Assembly (NCBI RefSeq): GCF_900109995.1
Contig: NZ_FOCB01000002.1
Span: 76,247-140,246 of the forward strand
Reading direction: 5' to 3'
Length of the DNA stretch: 64,000 nucleotides
DNA from: Pseudomonas sp. ok272
Lineage (GTDB): Bacteria > Pseudomonadota > Gammaproteobacteria > Pseudomonadales > Pseudomonadaceae
Every line of letters begins with the position of its first letter. Position 1 is the stretch's first letter. Shown one piece after another: positions 27,150-38,020 of the stretch. Below the pieces are notes generated by a model, which saw only the letters and a list, made by a program, of their open reading frames with translations, did not search any database and had not been told where the DNA came from. Made by a program: the position numbers and the translations under genes.

Positions 27150-28643
27150 CTAGGGTTGTTCAGCAGTCTGTAGCTGCCCATCCCAGCCACCGCCCAGCGC
27201 TGCAATCAACTGCACGCTGGCGATCAATTGGCTCTGTTGCAGGCTCAGCACGTTGCGCTCGTTGTTCAGGGCCGTGGCCTGCACCACCACCACATCGAGG
27301 TAGGCGATCAAGCCGGCCTTGTACTGGTTCAGGGTCAGACGCAGGGATTCACGGGCCGCGTCCAGGGCTTGTTGGCGCACAGCGGCTTCGTCCTGGTAGA
27401 CCTTGAGCTGGACCATGTAGTTTTCCACCTCGCGAAAGCCGTCGAGCACGGTCTGGCGGTACTTGGCCACGGTCTGGTCGTACACCGCCTCGGTGCGGTC
27501 GACTTCCGCCGAGCGCTGGCCGCCGTCGAACAGCGGCAAGTCCAGCTTCGGCCCCACCGACCAGAAGCGGTTCGGCAGGCTGAACAGGTCTTTGGAGGTA
27601 CTGCTGCTGTAGCCGCCGGACATGCTCAGGGACACGTCCGGGTAATAGGCGGCCGTGGCCACGCCGATCCGCGCGTTGGCGGCGATCACCGAGCGCTCGG
27701 CCGAGGCGATGTCCGGGCGTCGTTCCAGCAGTTGCGATGGCACGCTCAGCGGCACCTGGGGCAAGGCCGGAATGACCTGGGTCTCAGCCAGGCTGAACGC
27801 GGCCGGGGCCTGGCCCATCAGCACCGCAATCGCGTTCTCGAACTGCGCCCGCTGCCAGATCAGGTCGATCATGTCGGCCTGGGTGCTCTTGAGCTGGGTC
27901 TGTGCCTGGACCACCGCGTCCTTGCCGGACACCCCCGCGCGGTACTGGTTTTCAGTCATTTGCAGGGACTTCTGATAGGCATCCACGGTGGCCTGCAGCA
28001 AGCGCTTCTGCTGGTCGATCACTCGCAGCTGCAGGTAGTTCTGCACCAACTCCGATTGCTGGCTCAGGCGCATGGCCGCCAGGTCGGCGAAGCTGGCCTG
28101 GGCGCTGGCCTTGTCGGCCTCCAGGCCGCGGCGCAGCTTGCCCCAGATGTCGGCCTCCCAACTCACCCCCAACTGGGCGTTGTAGGTGTCGCGGATGCCG
28201 CTGCTGGAGCTGCTCAGGCTTGAACTGCTGCTGCCGGTGCCTTGGCTGGAACGGGTCTTGCCGGCGCTCAGGTCAATCGTGGGGAAAAACGCTCCGCGCG
28301 AGCTGGCCACCAGTGCCTGGGCCTGGCGGTACTGGGCCTCGGCCTGGGCCACGGTCTGGTTGGCGCGGTTGAGCTGTTCGATCAGGCCGTTGAGCTGCGC
28401 ATCGCCATACAGCTCCCACCACGCGCCACGGCTCAGCGAATCACTGGGATTGGCCTGGCGCCAGCCTTCGGCCTGCTTGAACTGCGCCGGCTCGGCCACC
28501 GTCGGGCGTTGATAGTCCGGGCCGACGGCGCAGGCGCTGAGCATCGCAACGCACAGCGAGACACTCAGCAGCCGCGAGCCGCGGGCCGTCACCAGGCGCT
28601 GGCTCGGCGGATTGTCGAGGTTGAGTGGGCAACGGTCAGTCAT
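27150..28643 (-). CDS. opmB: OpmB, outer-membrane efflux lipoprotein
   Basis: This 497-residue protein of the OprM/NodT TolC-like family has a lipoprotein signal with lipobox MLSA-C38, followed by VGPDYQRP, the usual start of mature OprM-type channels. Two repeated halves of coiled-coil and beta segments follow, for example YRAGVSGKDAVVQAQTQL and RRPDIASAERSVIAANARIG. It would form the trimeric outer-membrane duct for MuxABC. Its ATG overlaps the muxC stop (ATGA), so it is the last gene of the operon. A Ser-rich tract near residue 140 is encoded by low-complexity sequence at 28195-28245. Confidence 0.9.
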   Translation of the reverse strand: MTDRCPLNLDNPPSQRLVTARGSRLLSVSLCVAMLSACAVGPDYQRPTVAEPAQFKQAEGWRQANPSDSLSRGAWWELYGDAQLNGLIEQLNRANQTVAQAEAQYRQAQALVASSRGAFFPTIDLSAGKTRSSQGTGSSSSSLSSSSSGIRDTYNAQLGVSWEADIWGKLRRGLEADKASAQASFADLAAMRLSQQSELVQNYLQLRVIDQQKRLLQATVDAYQKSLQMTENQYRAGVSGKDAVVQAQTQLKSTQADMIDLIWQRAQFENAIAVLMGQAPAAFSLAETQVIPALPQVPLSVPSQLLERRPDIASAERSVIAANARIGVATAAYYPDVSLSMSGGYSSSTSKDLFSLPNRFWSVGPKLDLPLFDGGQRSAEVDRTEAVYDQTVAKYRQTVLDGFREVENYMVQLKVYQDEAAVRQQALDAARESLRLTLNQYKAGLIAYLDVVVVQATALNNERNVLSLQQSQLIASVQLIAALGGGWDGQLQTAEQP

Positions 28644-31600
28644 AGCGAAGTTTCCAGGGCAGCATCGGTACGCACCCCACGCCAGCGGTTGACCCGATGG
28701 CGCAGACGGTCGAGATAGAGGTAAACCACCGGAGTGGTGAAAAGGGTCAGCACCTGACTGAAGATCAGCCCGCCAATGATGGTCAGGCCCAGTGGCTGGC
28801 GCATTTCCGCGCCTTCGGCACTGCTGAGCAGCAACGGCACGGCGCCGAGGATCGCCGCCAGGGTGGTCATCAGGATCGGCCGCAAGCGCAGCAGACAGGC
28901 GCTGCGGATCGACTCCAGCGGCGACATGCCTTGCTGGCGCTCCAGTTGCAGCGCCAGGTCGATCATCAGAATGGCGTTTTTCTTCACCACCCCGATCAAC
29001 AGGAACAGCCCCAGCAGCGAAATCAGGCTGAACTCCTGACCCAGCACATAGATCGACAGCAGCGCACCGACCCCGGCCGACGGCAGCGTCGACAGAATGG
29101 TCAGCGGGTGCACGTAGCTTTCATACAGCACCCCCAGCACCAGATAGACCGCCAGCAACGAACCCAGGATCATCCACGGCTGGCTCTTCTGCGTCGCGGC
29201 AAAGGCGTCGGCGGTGCCGGCCATCTTGGCCACCACTTCCTCGGGCAAGCCGAGCTTGGCAATCGCCCGCTCGATGGCAGCCCCGCCCTGCTCCACCGTC
29301 ACCCCTTCGGCCATGTCGAAGGAAATGCTCTCGGAGGCGAATTGCCCTTCGTGGCTGACACGATCGTTCTCCAGGCTGTTTTCGTAGTGGGCAATGGCCG
29401 ACAACGGAATCCGCGCCCCGGCGGCGGTAATCACCTGCACCTGATTGAGGGTGATCGGGTCCTGGGCGTACTTGGGATTGACCTCCATCACCACTTGGTA
29501 CTGGTTGAGGCTGTCGTAGATGGTGGAGATCTGCCGTTGGCTGTAGGCGTTGTTCAGCACCGAGGTGACCATGTCCATGTCCACCCCCAGGCGCTTGGCC
29601 TGGTCGCGGTCGACCACCAGGGTCACTTGCGCCGCACCGCGACCTTCGCGGGCGTCGATGGCGGTCAATTCCGGCAAGGCCTTGAGCGCGGTGACCACTT
29701 TCGGGTACCACTCGCGCAGGGACGCCAGGTCACCGCTCTGCAGGATGTAGCTGTACTGCGACGACTGCTGCTCGCGCCCGCCACCAAATTGCAGGTCCTG
29801 GTCGGCCATCAGCATCAACTGCGCACCGGGCACCTTGGGCATTTCCTTGCGGATGCGTTCGATGACCTTCTGCGCCGAGAGCTTGCGCTCCTTGATCGGC
29901 TTGAGGCGCACCAGCATGAAGGCGTTGTTGGTGCCGTTGCTGCCGCCAATGAAGCCGGCCACACTTTCCACGGCCGGATCCTTCAACACCGCGCGGCGGA
30001 AGGTTTCCATCTTCGGCTGCATCACACTGAACGACAGGCCATCGTCGCCCCGGATGAAGCCGATCAACTGGCCGGTGTCCTGTTGCGGCAGGAAGGTCTT
30101 GGGCACCACCACGTACAACGCGACGTTGACCCCAATGGTCAGGAACAGGCTGAACAGGGTCAGGCGCGGATGGCGCAGCACCCAGTCCAGGCTGGTCGCG
30201 TAGTGCTTGACCATCCACTCGTTGGCCTGGCGGCTACCACGCTGCAAGCGGTTCTCGGTCGGTGCCTGGGGCTTGAGCCAGCGGGCGCAGAGCATTGGGG
30301 TCAAGGTCAGCGAGACCACCAGGGAGACGACAATCGAGGCCGCCAGGGTGATGGAGAACTCCCGGAACAGGCTCTCGATGATCCCACCCATGAACAGGAT
30401 CGACAGGAACACCGCCACCAGCGAGACGTTCATCGACAGCAAGGTGAACCCGACTTCCTGGGCCCCCAGGTACGCGGCCTTCATCGGCGCGACGCCCTCG
30501 TCGATGTGCCGGGAGATGTTCTCCAGCACGACGATGGCATCGTCCACCACCAACCCGGTGGCAAGGATCAGCGCCATCAGAGACAGGTTGTTGAGGGAGA
30601 ACCCATACAGGTACATCACCGCAAACGTGCCCACCAGCGACACCGGCACCGCCAGGGTCGGGATCAGCGAGGCGCGAAAGTTGCCGAGGAACAGGAACAC
30701 CACCAGGATCACCAGGGCCACGGCGATCAGCAGGGTCATCTCCGCCTCATGCAGCGTGGCCTTGATCACGGGCGAACGGTCCATCGCCAGGTTGAGCTTG
30801 ACGCTGGCCGGCAGCACCGCTTGTAGCGCCGGCAGATGGGCCTTGATCTGGTTGACCGTCTCGATGATGTTGGCCCCGGCCTGGCGGTTGATCACCAGCA
30901 ACACGGCCGCGTCGTCATTGAAGAAGCCGCTGTTGTAGCGGTCCTCGACGCCGTCGGTGACCTTGGCGACATCCTTGAGGCGCAGTGGCGAGCCGTTGTT
31001 GTAGTGAATGATCAGCGGTTCGTAGTCCTTGGCCTTCTCCAACTGGTCGTTGGCCTGGATCTGCCACAGCCGCTGGTCATCCTCCACCGAGCCCTTGGGC
31101 CGGCGCACGTTCGCGTTGGCAATCGCATTGCGCACGTCATCCAGGGCCACGCCGTACTGGTTGAGCAGTTGCGGCTCCAGCTCGATCCGCACCGCCGGCA
31201 GCGAGCTGCCGCCAATCTGCACTTCGCCCACGCCCGGCACCTGGGACAGGCTTTGCGACAGAATTGTTGAAGCCAGGTCGTAGAGCTGGCCCTTCTCCAG
31301 GACATCGGAGGTCAGCGACAGCACCATGATCGGCGCCTGGGACGGGTTGACCTTTTTGTAGGTGGGCATGCTGCGCATACCGCTGGGCAACAGGTTGCGC
31401 GAGGCGTTGATGGCGGCCTGCACTTCCCGTGCGGCGCCGTTGATGTCGCGGTCGAGGTCAAACTGCAGGATCACCCGGGTCGAACCCTGGCTCGACCGGC
31501 TGCTCATGGTGTTGACCCCGGCGATGGCGCCGAAGGAGCGCTCCAAGGGCGTCGCCACGGTGGAGGCCATGACCTCGGGGCTGGCCCCGGGCAAGCTGGC

Positions 31601-31744
31601 CTGCACCACGATCACCGGGAAGTCCATTTGTGGCAGCGGCGACACCGGCAGCAGGCCGAAACTCACCCCGCCCAGCAGCATGATCGCCAGGCTCAGCAGC
31701 ATGGTCGCTACCGGGCGCTTGATGAAAGGTCCGGACAGGTTCAT
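28640..31744 (-). CDS. muxC: MuxC, RND efflux pump subunit
   Basis: This 1,034-residue protein has 12 membrane segments and two large periplasmic loops. It starts MNLSGPFIKRPVATMLLSLA and has the proton-relay aspartates in TM4 (GLVVDDAIVVLENI). With MuxB it forms the heteromultimeric RND pump of the MdtBC/MuxBC type, which in Pseudomonas exports agents such as novobiocin and macrolides with MuxA and OpmB. It is separated from muxB by 136 bp that hold a REP pair, while all other junctions in the operon overlap. Confidence 0.93.
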   Translation of the reverse strand: MNLSGPFIKRPVATMLLSLAIMLLGGVSFGLLPVSPLPQMDFPVIVVQASLPGASPEVMASTVATPLERSFGAIAGVNTMSSRSSQGSTRVILQFDLDRDINGAAREVQAAINASRNLLPSGMRSMPTYKKVNPSQAPIMVLSLTSDVLEKGQLYDLASTILSQSLSQVPGVGEVQIGGSSLPAVRIELEPQLLNQYGVALDDVRNAIANANVRRPKGSVEDDQRLWQIQANDQLEKAKDYEPLIIHYNNGSPLRLKDVAKVTDGVEDRYNSGFFNDDAAVLLVINRQAGANIIETVNQIKAHLPALQAVLPASVKLNLAMDRSPVIKATLHEAEMTLLIAVALVILVVFLFLGNFRASLIPTLAVPVSLVGTFAVMYLYGFSLNNLSLMALILATGLVVDDAIVVLENISRHIDEGVAPMKAAYLGAQEVGFTLLSMNVSLVAVFLSILFMGGIIESLFREFSITLAASIVVSLVVSLTLTPMLCARWLKPQAPTENRLQRGSRQANEWMVKHYATSLDWVLRHPRLTLFSLFLTIGVNVALYVVVPKTFLPQQDTGQLIGFIRGDDGLSFSVMQPKMETFRRAVLKDPAVESVAGFIGGSNGTNNAFMLVRLKPIKERKLSAQKVIERIRKEMPKVPGAQLMLMADQDLQFGGGREQQSSQYSYILQSGDLASLREWYPKVVTALKALPELTAIDAREGRGAAQVTLVVDRDQAKRLGVDMDMVTSVLNNAYSQRQISTIYDSLNQYQVVMEVNPKYAQDPITLNQVQVITAAGARIPLSAIAHYENSLENDRVSHEGQFASESISFDMAEGVTVEQGGAAIERAIAKLGLPEEVVAKMAGTADAFAATQKSQPWMILGSLLAVYLVLGVLYESYVHPLTILSTLPSAGVGALLSIYVLGQEFSLISLLGLFLLIGVVKKNAILMIDLALQLERQQGMSPLESIRSACLLRLRPILMTTLAAILGAVPLLLSSAEGAEMRQPLGLTIIGGLIFSQVLTLFTTPVVYLYLDRLRHRVNRWRGVRTDAALETSL

Positions 31745-31760
31745 CGACGGCCGCTCTGGA

Positions 31761-31848
31761 TGGGAGCGAGCCTGCTCGCGAAGAGGCCGTCACATTCAAC
31801 ACAGGCAGCGGCTGGCATGGCGCTTTCGCGAGCAGGCTCGCTCCCACA
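31761..31848. repeat. REP pair between muxB and muxC
   Basis: tgggagcgagcctgctcgcg at 31761 and its inverted partner ending at 31848 fill the intercistronic gap. In mRNA they would form stable stems that could stabilise the upstream muxAB message or lower muxC expression. Confidence 0.9.
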
Positions 31849-31880
31849 AGGGAGGTACCTCACACCGTTGCAGCAGCCGG

Positions 31881-34800
31881 TCATACCGACACCTCTTGCG
31901 TGTCGGCCTTGCGCCAGCGCCGACCGAGGCGGTCGAAGTACAGGTAGATCACCGGCGTGGTGAACAGTGTCAGCACCTGGCTGACCAGCAGCCCGCCGAC
32001 CATCACCAGGCCCAGCGGCTGGCGCAACTCGGCGCCGGAGCCGGTGGCCAACATCAGCGGCACCGCGCCGAACAACGCCGCCAGGGTGGTCATCAGGATC
32101 GGCCGGAAACGCAGCAGCGCCGCTTGATAGATCGCCTGCGCCGGGTCCATGCCCTGGTTGCGTTCGGCGTCGAGGGCGAAGTCGATCATCATGATCGCGT
32201 TCTTCTTGACGATGCCGATCAGCAGGATGATGCCGATGATCGCAATCATTCCCAGGTCATTGCCGCTGAGGATCAACGCCAGCAAGGCGCCGACCGCCGC
32301 CGAGGGCAACGTGGAAAGAATGGTGATCGGGTGGATGTAGCTCTCGTAGAGCACGCCGAGCACGATGTACATGGTCACCACCGCCGCCAGGATCAGCAGC
32401 AAAGTGCTCGACAGCGAGGCTTCGAACGCCTGGGCAGCGCCCTGGAACTGGGTCTGCACGCCCACCGGCATGCCAATGTCCTTCTGCACCTGGTTGATCA
32501 GCTCGACCGCTTGCCCCAACGCCACGCCGGGGGCCAGGTTGAACGACATCATCACCGCCGGGAACTGGCCGATGTGGGCGATGGCCAGTTGCGCCTGGCG
32601 CTCCTCGATCCGGGCCAGGCTGGACAAGCGGACCTGGTTGCCGCTGGTGGTCTTGACGTGAATCTGCTCCAGCGCCTGCGGGCCGATCTTCTCGCCGTCC
32701 TTGGCTTGCAGCACCACGCGGTACTGGCTGGCCTGGGTGTAGATGGTGGAAATCTGCCGCTGGCCGAAGGCGTCGTACAACGCATCGGTGATGTTGGCCA
32801 CCGTCACGCCGAGACGCGAGGCTGCATCGCGGTCGATCACCAGGTACACCTGCAAGCCTTTGTCCTGCAGGTCGCTGGCCACGTCGGTCAGTTGTGGCTG
32901 CTTGGCCAGGGCCTCGACCAGGCGCTCGCTCCACAGGCTCAGCAGTGCGGCATCCGGTGACGACATGCTGAACTGATACTGGGTCCGACTGACCCGGTCC
33001 TCGATGGTCAAGTCCTGCACCGGTTGCATGAACAGGCGAATGCCCACCAGCTTGTCCACTTGCGGTTGCAGGCGGCCGATCACTTCACTGGCGCTGTCAT
33101 CCCGCTCGCTGTGGGGCTTGAGGTTGATCAGCAGGCGCCCGCTGTTGAGGGTGGCGTTGTCGCCGTCCACACCGATGTAGGACGACAGGCTCTGCACCGC
33201 CGGGTCTTGCAGGATGATCTTGGCCAGTTCCTGCTGGCGCTGGCTCATGGCGGCGAAGGAAATCGACTGCGGCGCCTCGGAAATCCCCTGGATGACCCCG
33301 GTGTCCTGCACCGGGAAAAAGCCCTTGGGCACCACCACATAGAGAAACACCGTCAGGCCCAGGGTGCCGATAGCTACCATCAGGGTCAGCGGCTGGTGCT
33401 TGAGCACCCACTGCAACTGACGCCCGTAGACCGCGATCAGCCAATCGATCCAGGCCCCGCTGAGGCGGTAGAAACGGCTCTGCTCCTCGGGTTTTGGCTC
33501 GCGCTTGAGCAACCGCGCGCACATCATCGGCGTCAGGGTCAGGGACACCACCAGCGAGATCAGGATCGCCACCGCCAGGGTGATGGCGAACTCGCGGAAC
33601 AGGCGCCCCACCACGTCGGCCATGAACAACAGCGGGATCAACACCGCGATCAGCGACAGCGTCAGGGAAATCAGGGTGAAGCCGATCTGCTTGGCGCCCT
33701 TGAGCGCCGCCTGCATCGGGCTGTCGCCCTCCTCGATGTAGCGCGAGATGTTTTCCAGCATGACGATGGCATCGTCCACCACAAAGCCGGTGGCGATGGT
33801 CAAGGCCATCAGGGTCAGGTTGTTCACCGAGAAGCCGGCCAGGTACATCACGCCGAAGGTGCCGATCAACGACAACGGCACGGCAATCGACGGGATCAGG
33901 GTGGCGCTGGCCCGGCGCAGGAACAGGAACGTCACCATCACCACCAGGGCGATGGCGATCAGCAGTTCATGCTGCACGTCCTTGACCGAGGCGCGGATAG
34001 TCTGGGTGCGGTCAGTCAAGACGATGACATCGAGGCCGGCCGGCAGGTTGTCGGTGATACTCGGCAACAGGGCCTTGATCCGGTCGACCACCTCGATGAC
34101 GTTGGCGCCGGGCTGGCGCTGGATGTTCAGCAGCACGGCCTGGTTTTCATTGGCCCAGGCGGCGAGGCGCTCGTTTTCCGCACCGTCCTCGATCTGTGCC
34201 ACGTCTTTCAAGCGCAAGGGCGCGCCATTGTTGTAGGCCAGGATCAGTTCGGCGTAGTCCTTGGGCGAGGTCAACTGGTCGTTGGCATCGAGCATCGACA
34301 CCCGGGTCGGGCCGTCGAAGTTGCCCTTGGGCTGGTTGACGTTGGACGCGCCGATCAGGGTGCGCACGTCCGACAGGTTCAGGCCGTTGGCCGCCAGGGC
34401 CTCGGGGTTGACCTTGATCCGCACCGCCTGGCGCTGGCCGCCGGCGATGCTGACCATGCCGACGCCGCTGATCTGGGCGATTTTCTGCGCCATGCGCGTG
34501 TCGACCAAGTCATTGAGCTTGGGCAGCAGCATGGTCTTGGAGGTGATGGCCAGGGTCAGCACCGGGGTGTCCGCCGGGTTGACCTTGTTGTACACCGGCG
34601 GTGCCGGCAGGTCCTTGGGCAGCAAGTTGGTCGCGGCGTTGATCGCCGCCTGCACCTGCTGCTCGGCGACGTCCATATTGATGTCGAGGTTGAAGCGCAG
34701 GGTCAGCACCGAGGCACCACCGGAACTGGTGGAGGCCATCTGGGTCAGGCCCGGCATTTGCCCGAACTGGCGCTCCAGCGGCGCGGTGACAGCGCTGGTC

Positions 34801-34976
34801 ATCACGTCCGGGCTGGCGCCGGGATAGAGGGTCATGACCCGGATGGTCGGGTAGTCGACCTGGGGCAAGGCCGACACCGGCAGCAGCTTATACGCAATCA
34901 GCCCCGCCAGGACGATCGCCAGCATGCTCAACGTGGTGGCGACCGGGCGCAGGATAAACAGGCGCGAGATGTTCAT
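31881..34976 (-). CDS. muxB: MuxB, RND efflux pump subunit
   Basis: This 1,031-residue RND transporter is paralogous to MuxC. It starts [20 protein letters not shown], and its TM4 carries [14 protein letters not shown] with the proton-relay Asp pair. In MdtBC-type pumps one subunit drives proton flow and the other binds drug in a mixed trimer. Its ATG overlaps the muxA stop (ATGA). Length and motifs are complete; no damage is seen. Confidence 0.93.
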   Translation of the reverse strand: MNISRLFILRPVATTLSMLAIVLAGLIAYKLLPVSALPQVDYPTIRVMTLYPGASPDVMTSAVTAPLERQFGQMPGLTQMASTSSGGASVLTLRFNLDINMDVAEQQVQAAINAATNLLPKDLPAPPVYNKVNPADTPVLTLAITSKTMLLPKLNDLVDTRMAQKIAQISGVGMVSIAGGQRQAVRIKVNPEALAANGLNLSDVRTLIGASNVNQPKGNFDGPTRVSMLDANDQLTSPKDYAELILAYNNGAPLRLKDVAQIEDGAENERLAAWANENQAVLLNIQRQPGANVIEVVDRIKALLPSITDNLPAGLDVIVLTDRTQTIRASVKDVQHELLIAIALVVMVTFLFLRRASATLIPSIAVPLSLIGTFGVMYLAGFSVNNLTLMALTIATGFVVDDAIVMLENISRYIEEGDSPMQAALKGAKQIGFTLISLTLSLIAVLIPLLFMADVVGRLFREFAITLAVAILISLVVSLTLTPMMCARLLKREPKPEEQSRFYRLSGAWIDWLIAVYGRQLQWVLKHQPLTLMVAIGTLGLTVFLYVVVPKGFFPVQDTGVIQGISEAPQSISFAAMSQRQQELAKIILQDPAVQSLSSYIGVDGDNATLNSGRLLINLKPHSERDDSASEVIGRLQPQVDKLVGIRLFMQPVQDLTIEDRVSRTQYQFSMSSPDAALLSLWSERLVEALAKQPQLTDVASDLQDKGLQVYLVIDRDAASRLGVTVANITDALYDAFGQRQISTIYTQASQYRVVLQAKDGEKIGPQALEQIHVKTTSGNQVRLSSLARIEERQAQLAIAHIGQFPAVMMSFNLAPGVALGQAVELINQVQKDIGMPVGVQTQFQGAAQAFEASLSSTLLLILAAVVTMYIVLGVLYESYIHPITILSTLPSAAVGALLALILSGNDLGMIAIIGIILLIGIVKKNAIMMIDFALDAERNQGMDPAQAIYQAALLRFRPILMTTLAALFGAVPLMLATGSGAELRQPLGLVMVGGLLVSQVLTLFTTPVIYLYFDRLGRRWRKADTQEVSV

Positions 34977-36283
34977 GCGCCGACCTTATGCGCCTTGCCG
35001 TTGGCCTGTGGCGCGGTGGGACTCGCCTGGCCGAGCACGTCGGCCGCCGGGGTCACGGGCACTTCACTGCTGTCATGGACCACTTCGACTTCGCTGCCCT
35101 CTTTCAGGCGGTCGGTGCCTTCCAGGACCACCCGATCACCGGCCTTCAGGCCTTCCTTGATCACCGTGCGATCGCCGTCGCTGACGCCGATCTTCAACGG
35201 GCGGATGGCGACTTTCTTGTCGCCGTCCAGCGCGTAGACGAAGGTGCCGTTGGTGCCGAACTGAATGGCCGCCGAAGGTGCGAGCAACACGCCCTTGAGG
35301 GTGTCGGCCAGCAGGTGGACGTTGACGAACTGATTGGGAAACAGCGCCTGGTCACGGTTGTCGTAGCGCGCCTTGAGCTTCAGGGTGCCGGTGGTGGTGT
35401 CGATCTGGTTGTCCAGGCTTTGCAGCACGCCGGTGGCCTGCAACTGGGTGTCGCCCCGGTCCCAGGCCTCGACGGGCAACTTGGCGCCAGCGCGATAGCG
35501 GGCCAGCACCACGTCCAGGCTGTTCTCCGGCAGGGTGAACACCACGCTGATCGGCTGGGTCTGGGTGATGACCGCCAGGAACGTGGTGTCGTTGGCCGCC
35601 ACCAGGTTACCGACGTCCAGTTGCCGCAGGCCGATGCGCCCGGTGATCGGGGCGCGGATCCTGGTGAACTCAAGGTTGAGCTTGGCGTCGTTGACCGCCG
35701 CCTGGTTGGTCTTGACCGTGCCCTGGTACTGGCCGACCAGGGACGCGGCGGTGTCCAGGGTCTGCTTGGCGATGCTGTCCTGGGCGAACAACTCACGGTA
35801 GCGTTGCAGGTCGACCTGGGCGTTCTGCAGTAGCGCCTGGTTCTGCAGCAACGCGCCTTCGGCCTGGAGCAAGGCGTTCTGGTACGGACGCGGGTCGATC
35901 TCGGCCAGCAAATCGCCAGCCTTGACCATCTGCCCTTCTTCGAACGCAATCTTCACCAGTTCGCCGCCCACCCGGCTGCGCACATTGATGGTGTTGAGCG
36001 CCGTCACGGTGCCCAGCGCCTTGTAGTACAGTGGGAAATCCCCCTGCACCACCGGCGCGACACGCACCGGCACCGCCCCCGTGGCCCCGCCAAACCCCGG
36101 GCGCATCGCACCGGAGCGACCGGTATGGCCGGCAGCCGCCTTGGTGGTCGCACCCTCCTGGTGACTCGCGGTGCCTGGCCAGAACTTCCAGCACAAGCCG
36201 GCAATGAGCAACAGGACCAGCAGGCCGAACAGCCAGCGACGAGGATTACGGGAAGCAGAGGATTGCATTGAGTGATCAACCAT
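34973..36283 (-). CDS. muxA: MuxA, periplasmic adaptor of RND pump
   Basis: This 436-residue membrane-fusion protein is anchored by one N-terminal helix ([20 protein letters not shown]). It then has a lipoyl-like half ([20 protein letters not shown]), a coiled-coil hairpin ([19 protein letters not shown]), the second lipoyl half ([20 protein letters not shown]) and beta-barrel domains. It links MuxBC to OpmB. The start is uncertain among ATGs at 36298, 36283 and 36268; 36283 ([12 protein letters not shown]) is used. None has a strong ribosome site. It is the first gene of muxABC-opmB; the promoter must lie in 36284-36413, and no regulator gene is adjacent. Confidence 0.9.
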   Translation of the reverse strand: MVDHSMQSSASRNPRRWLFGLLVLLLIAGLCWKFWPGTASHQEGATTKAAAGHTGRSGAMRPGFGGATGAVPVRVAPVVQGDFPLYYKALGTVTALNTINVRSRVGGELVKIAFEEGQMVKAGDLLAEIDPRPYQNALLQAEGALLQNQALLQNAQVDLQRYRELFAQDSIAKQTLDTAASLVGQYQGTVKTNQAAVNDAKLNLEFTRIRAPITGRIGLRQLDVGNLVAANDTTFLAVITQTQPISVVFTLPENSLDVVLARYRAGAKLPVEAWDRGDTQLQATGVLQSLDNQIDTTTGTLKLKARYDNRDQALFPNQFVNVHLLADTLKGVLLAPSAAIQFGTNGTFVYALDGDKKVAIRPLKIGVSDGDRTVIKEGLKAGDRVVLEGTDRLKEGSEVEVVHDSSEVPVTPAADVLGQASPTAPQANGKAHKVGA

Positions 36284-36413
36284 TGGGCGCGTGGGCAACT
36301 ATGCACGGGAGGCTGAACGATAAGCACTTGTTGCGCGTAAGCAAAGCGCCTTTACCGGCTATTTACCTTCAACTGACGTTTACAAGATGTTTCTAAGCAA
36401 CTGAAGCACAAAC

Positions 36414-36442
36414 AAAAACGGCCTGGACAGAGCCAGGCCGTG
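36414..36442 (-). terminator. Terminator after tpx
   Basis: ACGGCCTGG (36419-36427) pairs perfectly with CCAGGCCGT (36434-36442) with a 6-nt loop. On the minus strand a T-rich tail follows. It sits 17 nt past the tpx stop and ends that transcript. Confidence 0.85.
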
Positions 36443-36459
36443 AATAATTGCAAACGCGC

Positions 36460-36960
36460 TTACTTCAACACAGCCAACGCGGCGGCGTAGTTCGGCTCTT
36501 CGGCAATTTCCTTGACCAGTTCGCTGTGCAGCACGTTGTCGTTTTCATCCAGCACGACTACGGCGCGCGCGGTCAGGCCCTTGAGCGGACCGTCGGCAAT
36601 GGCGACGCCGTAGTTTTCAATGAACTCGGCGCCACGCAGGGTGGACAGGTTCTGGACGTTTTCCAGGCCTTCGGCGCCGCAGAAACGCGCCTGGGCGAAC
36701 GGCAGGTCAGCCGAGATGCACAGCACCACGGTGTTGGCCACGTCGTTGGCCTGGGCATTGAATGTGCGTACCGAGGTGGCGCAGGTTGGGGTGTCGACAC
36801 TTGGGAAGATGTTCAACACTTTACGTTTGCCGGCAAAGCTCGCCAGGGTCACGTCAGCCAGATTGCCGGCGACCAGGGAAAAGGCTGGCGCCTTGGAACC
36901 GGCTTGGGGCAGTTGGCCGTTGACTTGGACTGGGTTGCCTTTGAGGGTGACTTGAGCCAT
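36460..36960 (-). CDS. tpx: Tpx, thiol peroxidase
   Basis: This 166-residue atypical 2-Cys peroxiredoxin starts [15 protein letters not shown]. The peroxidatic Cys60 lies in [11 protein letters not shown] and the resolving Cys94 in ARFCGAEG, the spacing typical of Tpx. It reduces alkyl hydroperoxides and H2O2 using thioredoxin, probably in the cytoplasm or periplasm-facing pool. The start at 36960 has AAGGA 8 nt upstream; a longer in-frame extension to 37089 is not supported. Single gene with its own terminator. Confidence 0.95.
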   Translation of the reverse strand: MAQVTLKGNPVQVNGQLPQAGSKAPAFSLVAGNLADVTLASFAGKRKVLNIFPSVDTPTCATSVRTFNAQANDVANTVVLCISADLPFAQARFCGAEGLENVQNLSTLRGAEFIENYGVAIADGPLKGLTARAVVVLDENDNVLHSELVKEIAEEPNYAAALAVLK

Positions 36961-37104
36961 GAGCGGAGTCCTTCTAAGTGGTGGGGTCTGGGTGATTCGC
37001 AAGGAGCCGAAGTTAACCACGAAAGGCGCCTGGACGCCTATCCGGGGTTTTGCCAAATTATTCCAAGACCGCGACCGCCCGAGCCCCATGAGGCGTGGAT
37101 AGTT

Positions 37105-37515
37105 TCAATCCCATCCCGAATCGACAATATCGCCCAGACGCACAAACCCATTGACCGTTACCGTCACCCCCAACTTATTGCTCTGCCCCAAGACCACAAT
37201 ATAACTCGCCTGGTTGCCCGCTATATAACTGACAAATCCATCACCCGGGTTTTTGACACTCGCTGGATCCGTCTCTTTGAAGTTCAATACGTTCACCCCG
37301 GCCTTTGCCAACGCCACGCGCATATCAATAAGGTCTTTGGAGGTGGTGAACGTCGGGATAAAACTGCCATGGACATCATTGATGCCGTAGGTATTTCCGC
37401 CCCTGGCGTTGGGAACAATGGTCACGCCAGAGTCGGCGCCCAATGCCGCCGGAGATGGGAAGGCCCGGCCAGGTGCGACGGAAGAAGTGGTCGTCGCGGT
37501 GGTTAATTCGCTCAT
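37105..37515 (-). CDS. Unrecognised 136-residue protein
   Basis: The protein is Gly-, Ser-, Thr- and Val-rich and lacks Cys, a signal peptide and membrane segments (SVAPGRAFPSPAALGADSGV; NNARGGNTYGINDVHGSFIP-like region; NKLGVTVTVNGFVRLGDIVD). The beta-rich look suggests a small secreted or structural domain, but no family was recognised. ATG 37515 follows an AGGTG about 9 nt upstream; a GTG four codons earlier is possible. It ends 145 bp before tpx and is preceded by a 660-bp AT-rich gap. Confidence 0.55.
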   Translation of the reverse strand: MSELTTATTTSSVAPGRAFPSPAALGADSGVTIVPNARGGNTYGINDVHGSFIPTFTTSKDLIDMRVALAKAGVNVLNFKETDPASVKNPGDGFVSYIAGNQASYIVVLGQSNKLGVTVTVNGFVRLGDIVDSGWD

Positions 37516-37806
37516 TGTAAGTGACACCTATTATGTAGATTTAAAGTGAGTAACGAACATTAATCACCCGCACACTTTACGGACAATTACTTTCGAAACA
37601 GCATCCTCTCACGCACCCCTTAACAATCACTATCTCGCAATATAAACAACCTATGTCACCTACATCTAACAACCAACACTTAACACCTATAGACACCTAA
37701 AGCCCCGCCCGACATAACAGCAACATCACACCCGTAACCGCTGCCTGTTTCGACGTAACTTTTAAAGATTCGCCGCACACCCCCACGCGGCCGGCGTACA
37801 ACCCTG

Positions 37807-37875
37807 GCCTGCTGCTCGCTCAAGGGCATCCCACCGTCGAAGAACACCTGTGGCGAGCGAGCGTGCTCGCCACGG
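37807..37875. repeat. Partial copy of the 94-bp REP-carrying element
   Basis: CTGCTCGCTCAAGGGCATCC, then gaagaacacctgtggcgagc and gtgctcgccac, match the reverse strand of the 7120-7213 element (TGTTCACTCAAGGGCGTCCC, then gcagaacacctgtggcgagc). The outer ends have decayed, and no target duplication is visible. Confidence 0.55.
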
Positions 37876-37995
37876 ACGTTGGCCGGCACCTATAACGGGC
37901 ATGAATGACCCTCTTGCAGCGCACACAAGGCGACGCGGCCTGGCGCTCGTTTCATATGGGTTTGCCGCACAAACCGGTGAGTTCATTGCTGTTCG

Positions 37996-38020
37996 GTGTT
38001 CACACGATTTAGGTGAACAC
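37996..38020. promoter_or_regulatory. Inverted repeat, possible operator
   Basis: GTGTTCAC (37996-38003) and GTGAACAC (38013-38020) are perfect inverted halves 9 nt apart, about 160 nt before the outer-membrane protein gene. The size suits a dimeric repressor or activator, but no matching regulator is adjacent. Confidence 0.35.

Noticed and set aside
28697..30826. 709-codon frame antisense to muxC
   Set aside because: Low-complexity His/Gln/Arg shadow of an intact RND gene; no ribosome site or domain.
33024..35237. 737-codon frame antisense to muxB and muxA
   Set aside because: Same shadow pattern; it crosses the boundary of two real genes.
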